NCBI GenBank assembly: GCA_019828545.1 | Contig: JACVRA010000113.1 | Coordinates: 1-64,000 of the forward strand | Direction: 5' to 3' | Length of the DNA stretch: 64,000 nucleotides | Origin: Paracamarosporium sp. OC-R06-R3 | Taxonomy: Eukaryota; Ascomycota; Dothideomycetes; Pleosporales; Didymosphaeriaceae | Shown here: positions 47,101 through 59,100 of the stretch, piece after piece | Numbering within the stretch: position 1 is the first letter of the stretch | Layout of the letters: each line of letters opens with the position of its first letter | Made by a program: the position numbers and the translations under genes | The notes under the pieces: model-generated | What the model saw: only the letters and a program-made list of their open reading frames with translations | The model's database searches: none | What the model was told of the DNA's origin: nothing

Positions 47101-50100
47101 CTCTGATGTCGAGGCTTGCTCATTGTGTTTATCTCCAGAAGCAAGTTGAGGCTCCTCTTGCATTGACTCAGGGACCATATCGAACTCCTTGGGCTGTTCA
47201 GTGACATCTGGAGTGCTAGGTTCGGTAGCTGGCTCAATATCGACTGATTTCCCTTTCTTCCCCTTCTTTTTCTTTTCTTTCTTGGACAGGGGAATAGAGA
47301 CCTCGCCCTCACTTGACACTTCCTCTGAAGTAGAGACTCCTTCGGTGGGTTTGTCGGTAGAAGCGGCTTTAGGCTCAACATACGACGGCTCTGCGGGCAC
47401 AACTGAATCTGCTGGCAACGATTCTTGCTCCTTCTGTACCAGAGTAGCATCCGCAGCGTTGGACTCGGCTGTGTTGTCAATGCTATCTGGCTTGCCTTTC
47501 TTCCCCTTCTTCTTGTCTTTCTTCGAAGGAGGCGCCGACTCTTCCTCGACCGTTTGTTCAACCGGTACAGATACCTCTTCCGCAGGCATTTTATCCAATA
47601 TCGTGTCAGGATCAGTCGGCGTAGAAAGGTCCTCGGTAAGTTTGTCTTCCACAGCAGGTTCCATCTCAGCTTGTAAAGTTTCTTTCGCGACCGCAGGATC
47701 AATGGAGTCCTCAGAAGGCTTGTTATCAGAAGGTAGCTCAGGCTCTAGTGGGGATAGTTCTTGGGTAATTTGAGAAGTTGCAGGCTCTTCGATCGTGGTA
47801 GTTTCCGTGGTATCAGGCTCAGGCTCAACAGGTTCCTCCTTTTTGCCCTTCTTCTTCTTCTTCTTGGCTTTCTTTGAAAGAGGTGCACCTTCATCTTCCT
47901 GCTTTTCCACAGGCGTCGAGACTTCCTCGATTGGCTTGTCATCGGTTGGCACGATGTCTTCGCTCTCAAGAGGAGCAGATGCAGAAGGTTGGTCAGACAC
48001 TGTGGATGGCTCTACATCGGTGGGAAGGGTGACTTGTTCGGTAGGCGGCGTTTTGTCGTCAATGTTTAAACCGTGCGAGACATCAGCAATGTTTTCGGAA
48101 GATATTTCGGGCATCGTCTCAGTTGTTGGCGTACTAGGCTGTGTCTCAAATGGTGTCGATGGCAGGCTGGATTCACGCTGCGCCTTCTTCCCCTTCTTGC
48201 TCTTTTTCTTTGGCGTGGAAGAGGCCCCATCATGTTCCTCAGATGCCTGCGGTGGCACATCTTTCTCCGTTGTGCCAGGCTCCACGTTTTCCTCTTCACC
48301 ACCGACCTTGATATCGCGAGAGAGCTCCGATGTTTCAGTATGAGGTACATCTTGGGCAATGTTCGTAAGCTCAGCAGATGCCTGTTCCTGGGATGTTTCG
48401 AGAGCTGAGATACCGGTTTCAGACTCCACTGGTGCGGCAAGCTGTACACTTTCGCGTTTACTGTTCTTCGCCTTCTTGCCCTTCTTTTTGCTCGATCTAG
48501 TTAAGTCGCCCTCTGCGTCAACTTGAGGCTCCACTTTGGCATCGTCAACGAAAATCGACTTGCTTGCAACCTCTTCAGGTTCAGCGACAGTGAGTTGTTC
48601 GCTTGCGATCACTTCAGGCTCAGAGCGAATGAGTCGCTCACTTGATATCTCCGCAGGCTTATCTATATCCACAGGCTCTGAAGACACCAAGTCAGGTTCC
48701 GCAGCAGCAGACAATGGCTCTTGCAGCGTGATACCCTCCCTCGGCAGTTCGACGCTCTCTTCAAGTTTCTTCTCCACAGTTTCATCGCCCACTGCAGCAG
48801 AAGGAGCGTCAACGTCAAGTTCTGGCTGGGCTGGTTCGGACGCTACAATGCTACCACGCTTACCTTTCTTCGCTTTCTTGTCTTTTGTCTTCTTGGCGGA
48901 AGGTGTGGGCGTTTCCTCGTCTTCCTCTGCGGGCATGGAAGATCCGACGATAGCTTGCGACGGAGCTGCGTCGGAAATGTGTTTAGCAGGATCGGTTGAC
49001 GCTTCGATGGAGGGTACAGAGACAACTTGTTCAGGCTCCATTTTGAAATCCGAGACACTCGCGGGCAGTGGCTCCTCCTGAGAAGACTTCTCGATCGCAG
49101 GCGTGTCCGAGCGTTCTGGCGTAGCAGAGCCAGAATTGGCGACGAGATACTGGGATACTTCGCCAGCATCGAATACCGGCTTAGCTTCCTTGATAGACTT
49201 AGATTGTTCAAGTACACGTGCCTCAGTCGTAGACTCATTGCTCTTCTCCTTGACCAAAGGTGCTTCAGTAATTTCCTCCTCCAGCACAGGTGCTGGTAGA
49301 GTACCAGAACCGGGTTCGACGATCTTCTCCTTGGTAGGCGTCCTCATGGCGCTCTTCAAATCAGACGTAGAGCTCTTCTTCTTTCCCCATCCTAACGCGC
49401 CGAAAAGACTTTTACCCCAGCCTGACGCGGGTTCAGGCGTAGAGGGCTTCGATTTCTTGGATTTTGCTTTCTTGTCCGATGCGACTGGCACAGATTCTGG
49501 TGCGATATCTCTGGACTCCTGCACAGCTGGTATAGTTGCAAGCTCAGGTGGAGGAGATTCGGATTCAGCAACGAGGTACTGCGAAACATCACCAGCGTCG
49601 TATTTGGGCTTGGGCTCTTCGTTAGGCTTTTGCTCCTCTATGGCTTGTGGATCCTTGTCGAATGCAGGCTTGAGGATGTCGTGCTCGATCTGCTCCGTAG
49701 TTGACTTTGCAGGCGGCAGAACCGTGCGCTCATCTATCGCTTTCTCCGATACAGAAGCTTCGGATACGATGACTTGGCTGCCGCGCTTCCCTTTCTTGCC
49801 CTTCTTTTTGTCGGTCTTGCTTTTAGGCGCAGAAGCGGTGTCCTCAGCAGGAGCCTCTTCCGTAACCTTTTCAGACGCAACCGGATGCGCAACAGGCTCA
49901 ATCGCAATAGACGTAGGTTCAGCGAGTTGCAACTTACTACCCTCCTTCGCCTCCTCCTTTACCACAGTAGGTTCTTCGAACTGCTCTAGCTTACTCACGA
50001 GCATTTCCCTGGCAAGCGGACTATCATCGTTGTACCCAATAACGGCACGTTGGATGTTGAGGTCGTCATTGCCCCGCGGCGCTGTATGATCAAGCAGTTT

Positions 50101-53100
50101 CTGGCGTCTGAACTCCTTGGACATCATTTCGGGTGATGTGCCAGCGCCAGGGTCGCCAACGAGGGTCGCGTCATCTTCGCCGCGGTTTTGATCCCAATTT
50201 TCTTCGTTGTCGTTGAAGGTGGGGACGAATGAGGAGGATGAGCCAGGGATATATCCGGTATCTGTGGAGGTAGACGGGAGGGGTTCAGGCACATCTTTGG
50301 AGGAACCAGATTCGAAAGGTTCCGATGTACCCCTGGAAGAGGTGGGTAGAAGAGATGCGTTGATATCGTTCGAAGGTGTGAGAAGAGACGGCTGAGGAAG
50401 TTCTTCGATAGGTGTAGGTGCTGGCGATTCTGCAGGTTCGGAAACTGATCCCTTCTTTCCCTTTCCCTTCTTCTTCGCCTTGCCCTTCCCTTTACTCTCC
50501 CTCCTCAACAATTCTGGATTAGGCTCTGGCTGATTCATGTCCACCGGCACAGGCTTAGTATCTTCAACAGGTTTAGGCTCCTGTACAGGGGCCGTGAACC
50601 ATCCGTCGACAGCATCCGCAGCATCAGCTTCACGTATCTTTGCATGGTCTTCCGCTGTGAGCTCCTTAGGCTTGTCGGTATCCAAGTCGATGCTCTTTCC
50701 TTTTGAGCCTTTCTTGCTTTTCTTGGTCTTCTTTGAGTTAGAGGAAGGAGCACGCACGAGAGCAGGTCGTTCAGGCTCCTCAGGCTCGGGAACAATGATG
50801 GACTCTGCAGCAGCGTCGATGGTGTCCTGGTCGAGGTCCCCACCCATAAAATCGTCCTCACGAGCAGCAGGCGATGGCGACCGATGGCTTAGAACGGCCG
50901 CAGTGGCACCTCCTACCAGAGCGCCAAGAGCGGCGTCTTGGAGAAGCGAGGATGATTTGGAAGGGGAAGGCTCTCTGCTACGAGACGTGGAAACAGCTTG
51001 ATCATTGAAATCCTCGATAGGTGCGCTGGGGGCCAAGGAAGCAGTATGCACACGACCGTAAGGTATGAATGGCGTAGCAAAATGAGTGAGGTCTTGCCCG
51101 GGAAACTGGTCGTGTACATGAGACGACAAGGTGCCATGGAAAGCAGCAGGCTCATCCATTGACAAACCAAGACCTTTGGCCTCTTCATGCTGAATTTGCT
51201 CTAGTTTAGCAGAAAGATCTTCAGCCGGCAGTGCCACATCATCCCTCCTGATATCCAGTACACCAGCGGGGAACGACGAAGCCTTAGGCGTAGTCTGCTG
51301 CGATTCGGTCATATCCTCTATTTCCCGATCCGCAAGCTCCGAATGCTGCATTTCAGGCCCAAGGTACGACGGCGGCACAAAGTTAAAAGGATCCATGAAG
51401 GCATCTTCAAATGCATCGCTCACACTGGCACTGGGTGATTCGTGGGCCGATTCGTAGGCAGATTGATATTCGTCCTCCGTTCCACTTGTGGACGATGCTT
51501 GCGATGGGCTCCCACTTGAAGGCAGTGCTGGCAACGGTTCTTCCTCGATCTCAGCGGCCTTGCGATTGCGCTCTACGAGATATAGTGGTCTGTACTCGCG
51601 GGAATGGACAAATTCGCCGGAATGTGACTTTGAATGTCGAGGGCCTGCTGGACGGAGTGGTGAACTGCCAGGGCTAGAGGCATTCTTCAGATCTAGCGTA
51701 AGGTCATTGCGTGTTGCGCTAGGACTTCCCGAGGGTCGACGGAAGCGAATAGGCACCGAAGTGGACGATAGTCTTCTCTCGGTGAGAGGGCTTGTTGACG
51801 GTTCTCGAAGAGGGCTTGATAGCTCTCGAAGAGGACTTGATGGTCTACTGACGGGAAGCGGGGGAAGCTCATCGGGGAATGCTTCCAATTGCCATGGTTG
51901 TAGTCCGGTAAGCTTGCTCAAAAATGCGCGAGGATCTTCTATAGGTGTAGTAGGGCGTTCAACCGCCTGTGGCTCGTCCGGGAAAGCGAAGGAAGTATCG
52001 AGGATAGGAAGCGAACGATCCGGCTTGTCGTCGGGTATATCACTGTCTTGTGATTCTGCAGGGCGCGAGGCTATCTCACCTGCGGGCAGTGGCGTGTCTG
52101 CCACTGCCCGATCGTCTAAAAAAGCCTGGTCTTCGTCTTCATTGCGTGATCGGGAGGAGGGTTCCTATAACACCCAATATATTAACGTCTATAATACATG
52201 ATGGAGAATAGTACAACAAGTAGAAAGTTGCTATACCTTTTCGTCCCAACCGTCAGTGCGACTTCTCCGCTTTTCACGACGACTGGAAGACGATATGGTC
52301 GATCGCGCATCATCATCCGAGCCGTACGCCGAACCTTCCCTATGCTTCTTCTTGCGGCGCCTACGCTCTCCATCGTCTTCATCCTCCCTCGATTTGGAGG
52401 ACTTGCTGGAGGTTTCCGCCAAATTCTCCTTCGACCTGCTGAATAAACCAAAGAGCCCCGACGATCGCTTTTCCTTATCCTTCTTCGAAGTCCTTTCCTC
52501 ATCGTACCGTGCCGGTGAAGACACAATGGACATATTATCGTCCTCATCCCGTTTCGATCGGCGTTTAGAAGATCTGCGTTCGCGCTCGATGTCTCCCGGC
52601 TCAGAATTGGCGGACGATCGACGGTAATCTTCCGGCGAACCATGACGCTCACTTTCTCGATGTCTGTGCTTGCGGCGGCGTTCACCAGTTGCTTCTGATC
52701 GAGCTTCAGAAATGATAGATCGGGAATCCCAGTCATCTGGCCGTTCATCTGTCTCGCGTCTACGATGATGTCTTCGTTTACTGGGTGAATCGCCTTTATC
52801 CAACTCGTAGCCTCGATCACGGCTCTGTGACCGAGAGCGAGTCTCATAGCGTCTACGTCGTCGTTCTTCACGGTCCACATCATCGTACTTGTAGTTCGAC
52901 GATACGACAGATGATTTATCGTGATCATCGTACTTATCGTTCGGCGATACGACAGATGGTTTATCACGATCATCGAACCTGTCAGGTGATGGTGATTTAT
53001 CCTTAGCCGCCTTTGGCTCATCTGAGCCTGCAGAGAAAAACTCGTCTGAATCACGATCGGCAGAGTTGGGCTGAACAGAATCGTCCGGTGCATAATAACC

Positions 53101-56100
53101 AGAATCATTAGCATCTCGGATTGTCGCAGGGAATACATGGCTCAGTCCGAGATCCATAGGAGGCGGTTTTGAGGCTTCGTTGGCGACTACAGAAGCGGAC
53201 GACCCCGGAACGGAACCGACATATTCGTTGTACTGGACTTCAGACCGCAGTGGCGATCCTATAGAGGGGGACCACCTGCCACTCGATATCCTCTTCTTTT
53301 TCTTGGGCGTCTTAACGTCGACTAATTCATCAACATCATGGAACGCCGTGCTAGGTAGAGACCTCGCGTACTCCATGCTCTCCCGTGCGTGTTCAAAATC
53401 AGAGGTAATCCTTTCCTGGTCTTGCTTCATAGCAGCACCTACTAGTGCAGCGAAGCCACCAGCCATGGCAGCACTCGTTGCATTACTTGAGCTTCCGCTA
53501 TCTTGAGATTTATTCAGTGCAACCCCACCTGTAAAAGTTGGTTGAATGTCCCTGGGGTCACGCTCAATAACGGAGTTATAAGGTTGACTGAAATCGGTGT
53601 CGGCAGGGCTATCGACGATGCCTTTCTTAGCAGCTTTGGCTTTCTTCTTTTTGTCCTTCTTGCTCAGTTTAGCGGGCGCAGCCCACTCGTCTTCCACCGG
53701 CTTTTCTGGCTCAGGCTCCGGCAGCGGCTCTCTGACGAGTTCAGGTTCAGGTTCAGGCACAGTCCGTGAGTCAACCTTGCTTAGTGTAGGTTGATCGAAT
53801 GAATCATCCTCAAATCCATTCGACTTTTTCTTCTTCTTGTCTTTCTTGCTGAGCTTAGCAGAAGTAGCCCAATCATCTTCTATAGGAGTTTCCGGTCTAC
53901 GTTCCTCGACGACTAACTTCTCGGGTTCGGGAAAAGTAGGCGGTTCGACTGCTCTAAGTGGGTCTTGGATTACAGGGTCTTCATCAACGCTCTTGGACTT
54001 CTTTTTCTTCTTGTCCTTTTTGCTCAGTTTGGCATCTGGTTCAGCTATGACTGTCCTTATAGGCTCCGGCTCAGGTTCCCGAATTGGCTCGGTAGTCCTG
54101 CTCGGTTCTGGGACAGCAAATGTGTCCTCGTCAGTACTCTTGGTTTTCTTCTTCTTGCCTTTCTTACCCTTGATGGGAGCAGTCCATTCGTCTTCCGTAG
54201 GCGTCTCCGTTGCCGGTACCGACGTATCATCGAAGCTGCCGGGAACATGCATCGACTCCGGCTCGGAAGTGACTTCGCGCGCAATAGAGCCCCTTGGCCG
54301 CGCCGGTATAACTGTGACATCTGAGGCAGATTCTGAGAACGGTGTTGACCAGGAGCTGCTTGTCGAAGGAGCCGCAGACACCACCGAACCCTTTGACCGG
54401 GCAGGTATAACTGTGACGTCTGAGGCAGAATCAGAATATGGTGTGGACCAGGAGCTGTTTGTCGAAGGAGCCGCAGACACCACCGAACCCTTTGACCGCG
54501 CCGGTATGGCTGTAACATCTGAGGCAGATTCTGAGAATGGTGTCGACCAGGAGCTGCTTGTCGAAGGAGCCGCAGACACCACCGAACCCTTTGGCCGCGC
54601 CGGTATGACTGTGATATCTGACGCGGTCTCAGAGTATGGCGTCGACCAAGTGCTGCTTGTCGAAGGAGCCGCAGACACAGTCGAGGCAGCATATTTATCC
54701 GCAAACGGATCGGTAAGAATAGACATATTGTCGCTGTCGTCCCGTGCAAGGACTGCTGTAGTGGTAACTGCAGCAGCCGCTGCCGCTGCCGCAGCTTTGG
54801 CCTTCTTCCTGTCTTTCTTGCTAGCCTTCTTTGACATCGTGCCAGCCCAGTCGTCGTTATCCTGGTCGGGGACGAACTGCGTACTACTCGGTACTTCAGG
54901 TTCCGGAAGCTTTGGCTCGTCGGATCGGTACGTAGTAGTTTTCCTACCGGACTTCGGAGAATCTGCTTCGACGACGATTTCATCATGGGCCTGTTTCGAG
55001 TGCATGTCGAGATCACGGTCAGAGACGAATTGCTCGCGGAAGGAGTCGGGTGTGAGAACTTCATAGTTGTGAAATTGATTCGTGCCCCAGCTAACCCTTG
55101 AACCCCGCCGGTTCGCATCTTCCTGCTTGGGTTCTTCTTTTTTGGGTTCTGACACAGGCTCGATAGCTGGCGAAGGGGGCAGAGACACGGCGCGTACCGA
55201 ATTTGCCCTACTTCCAGGAGGGGTGGGTTGGATCAAATTGAGCTCAGGGATCGGATAAGGCGGGTTTGCTGGTCCTCGGCCATCTTTGGTAGCTATGAAT
55301 GAGTAGGAAGGAGGATATGGCGGATGTCGTGGCGGGCCAAGATCATGGTCATCGTGGGCTTGATATATGTGAAGATCAGGAGCTCCTTCATTCGGATCAA
55401 CCTTGGCTACAGGAGCTGACGTCTTGTCTAGCAGTTCCTTCGGGGCAAAGAAATCTGCCTGCGACACTGGCTCGTGTTTGGAAATATACCTGTCTTCCCA
55501 TTCTTGGAGAACCTCTTGGGCGCTACCGGGCTCCCGGATAGGAGAAACTCCTCTCTTCTTCCTTTTAAATAAGTCAGGATTATAAATGTCATCATCAGCG
55601 TAGTCTACGGCGACCGTACTCGGGGCAATCGTTTTGACCGACGATGGCTCGATTGTTTTAACACGGTGATCGTTGCGCTTAGAAGACGAAATGGCAGCGC
55701 TCGTTATTGCGGCAGCAGCTACAGCGGCAGTAGCGGCAGCTGCATGAGACTTCCCGATGTCTGGCTGAACAAGGTCTCGCTCCCGATCTTCAAGCTCTCG
55801 TTCTTTGCGTCGTACATCGCTCGCAACAGAGCTGCCAGTGCGTTGCTGCTCAAGTTGACGGCGCTCTCGTTCACTCTCATAGCGGTTCGAGTATTCTTCC
55901 GCGTCACGCTCTCGTCGTCTGCGTTCCATGTCTTGCTGAATCTCGGCTTCACGCTTCTCGGCCTCTCGTTGTTCAGCTGCTCGTCGATCCGCCTCTCGAC
56001 GTTCCCGGCGTTTCTGCTCCTCTTCAAATTCAAGATCGCGCTTTCGTTGCTCCGCGATGCGGCGATCGTGCTCAATGCGTTCGCGGCGTTTCTGCTCTTC

Positions 56101-59100
56101 CTCGAGCTCGAGCTCACGTCTACGCTGTTCAGCAACACGAGCTTCGTGCTCGCGACGCGCCTGTTCCTCAGCTTTCTCCCTGGCCTTACGAGCAATGCGT
56201 TCTTCCTGCTCCCGGCGGTCCTTTGCCTCTTGCTCTCGGCGGTGCTCAGCCTCACGTCGCTCGGCCTCCTGCTCTCGGCGGTGTTCAGCTTCACGTCGCT
56301 CGGCCTCCTGCTCTCGGCGGTGTTCAGCTTCACGTCGCTCAGCCTCCTGCTTTTCTCTCTCAAGATATCTTCGGGCCTCCTCTTGTTGGCGTTGCAGCTC
56401 ATATCTACGACGTTCCTGCTCCTTGCGGTTCTCTTCGTCAAGACGACGTCGCTCGTCCTCTTCTTCGCGTTCATGATCTTTACGTCGCTCCCACTCTTTT
56501 TGCGCTTGTTCCTCGGTGAACTCAAAGCGCACATTAGACGCTGAGCTAGAAGGGCGATCTTTGTTTTTAGCTGACGCAATAGCAGCGCCAGCGAGGCCGG
56601 CGCCAACAGCGGCGATAGCAGCGTCACGCTTCCAAGAAGAAGATTGTACGGGAGATGAGTTGGCACGGCGAGGTGGAGCCGGGTGCTGAGCAGATTCAAA
56701 ACCAGTAGGATAAGGAAGTTGTGGAAAGGCTGGAGGCCCACTGTGAGCAACATAGCCAGGCTGAGGCGGTGCTTGCGTTGAGTAGATAGATCCTGGTACC
56801 TGGTGTATTGGCTGAGGTTGCTGAATGCTCAATGCACCAGATTGGGATGTAAGGAGTGGTTGGGGTGTGGGGACAGAACTTGTACGTCTGGCATCAAAAG
56901 AATTGGGGTCAGCGGACGCCTGGACCGGGAATACGTTCTGTAGCGAAGGAATGCTGCTGGCGCTGCTGTCTTGTCGATGAAGACCGGTGCCGATGGCTGC
57001 TCCCCCCACAGCACCTATTGCTGCAGGACCGATGAGCGAGGCACTGGCGCCAGCGTTGTATAAACTTTCAGTGGAAGGCTTTTTCTTCTGCTTCTTACTG
57101 CCCCATCGCCAACTCCACTTGTTGGTACCCGAGCCGTTGGAGTTGATAGACTCCCGACTCTTAGTCTTCTTCAAATCGTATTCGCCGAAGGCAAGACCAG
57201 AGCTGATGCTTCCCGAGTCAGTCGTATCATCATCGGGAAGATCTTCCCAGCCATCCGCATCGACGCCGCCGTAACGAGAAGTACCGGATTGGCGTCGATA
57301 CCTATTGTGTGACTGATACCTGTTCTCGCGAACGGCAACAACTTCAGGACGATGCCGACCTTTGCTACGTCCGGCTTGTGCTGCAGCAATCGCCGCGGCG
57401 GTCGCGCCTAGTCCAACAAGAGTAGCATTAAGCTTTTCATCAGAACTTCGGCGCGAGGGACGCTTCTTGCGCCTGACGAACCCCTGGCCGAAAGCAATGT
57501 CAGAATCAGAAGAAGACGATGACGCATTCCCAAAATTGAAGAACCCTTTCTTCTTCTTGGAATGACTGTGGGTCTTTCGACGCTTTTCCGTTGATTTCTC
57601 CTTGGGCGGAGGAGCAGCGAAGAAACCCCCCAGAAAGCCTCCTTGCGCTTGTTGGGGTCGAGAAACATCAACAATGGAAGCGGAACCAACCGAGCTTCGA
57701 GACGACTTGGTTCTTAAGCGTTGATTTTTCGAATACCTCCGTTCACGATCACTGCTGTCGCGTCGGTGATGCACAAACACGGTTTGAGGTGAGCGAGAGC
57801 GAGAGCGAGAGCGACTTCGGCTGTGACGCTTCTTGCGTGAAGCACTAACAGCCGTCGCTGCAAGGCCAGCACCAAGCGCAGCGCCCAGAATGCCTGATTT
57901 GCGATCCCTCGAACGGGAGCGTGATCGCGAGCGAGAATGGTGGCGAACGATCCGATAGTCTTTGCGGTCTTTGCGGTCTTTGCGATCACCAGTAATTCCA
58001 ACAGACATGTGCGACATGCGATCTTCGGACCGGCTCCTATGTCGAATCTCTGATCTGCCGTAAGAGTATTGTTTCCGGTCTCGAGAACGACTACGGCTGC
58101 GACTTCGACGGGAGGCTCGCGAACGTGGGTCTCGACCAGATTTGATGCTGTAAGTGTCATCAAAGTCGTTCTTTTGCTGGTTGAAGAATGCCTGTCCAGC
58201 CTTTGCAAGCCCGACTCCACCTAGACCTGCTACAAGCCAGCCAGCCGCGCTGTTGCCATTGCTCTTGCGCTTGTCCCGCTTCTCATCGCCGGACAAGGAT
58301 AAACGTGATGCCTTCTCGTGCAACCCATAGCGTGAATGCTTTTCCTTGATTCCAGATGGGCGCAGCTCACCCGAGCGTTTCCGTCGGTTGTAATGATGTT
58401 GACGGGGAGCATCCATAGGAGAAGATCGCGGGTCAAAGCAATCCTTGCATACTCCAATGTACTCTGTGTACTCTTCCATCTTCCGCACGTCGTCCAAATT
58501 CTTCCACCAGTCTGCGAACTTGGACACCGGCCCCTTGTGTTCATGCCGCTGCGCCATCCCCCCGGGCATCAAAACACCAGGTGAAGGTCCGTGGCTGCCG
58601 TAATGCTCTCCAGGAAAGCCGCCAGGCATAGAGTGAGAGTGGGAGTGGGAGTGGGAGTGATTATGCGAATCGTGATGCGCTAGGCCGTAGGCTCCAAGTC
58701 CAGCAAGGCCTGCAGCGTAGAGCCCAGCATGGGATGAGGTGGACGGCTGTTTGTCGGGTTTCCCAGGCCTTGGAGGTTTTGGCGGAGGTATATCTTCCAC
58801 GGCTTCAGTGTAAGTGGGAATATAGCTACTGGTACCATTGTAGCTGCCGTCTGTGGCTGCTGTGGACGGATTTGCGCCGTTATAGTACATGGAAGCGGAA
58901 TTGTTCGAGACGCCGTTCGTGTAGCTTGTGGTATGTTCCGAATGGGTGTGCGTGTGAGAGGACTCGTGACCAAGGGCATATCCGAGACCAGCACCAGTCA
59001 TGACGGTGGCCGAGCTCAGTTTGGCTGGCTTGTCAGGTTTTGATGATGGCCTCGGTGGCTTCGCAGGTAAAGGCTCGTCGTCGGTGAAGGCGCCGGGCAT

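Noticed and set aside
34199..50089. Many long plus-strand frames (for example 34199-34903, 39713-40651, 49103-50089) and shifted minus-strand frames inside the giant gene
   Set aside because: They are antisense or frame shadows of the lysine/serine-rich coding repeats; their Ser/Phe/Leu-rich or Arg/Lys-rich products follow from the repeat sequence and have no domains.
52164..52237. Two separate giant genes meeting at 52.2 kb
   Set aside because: The second frame has no ATG near its start, and a 72-nt intron with a TATAG acceptor joins the two in phase 0. Kept only as an alternative because the donor GTATAG is not strong.
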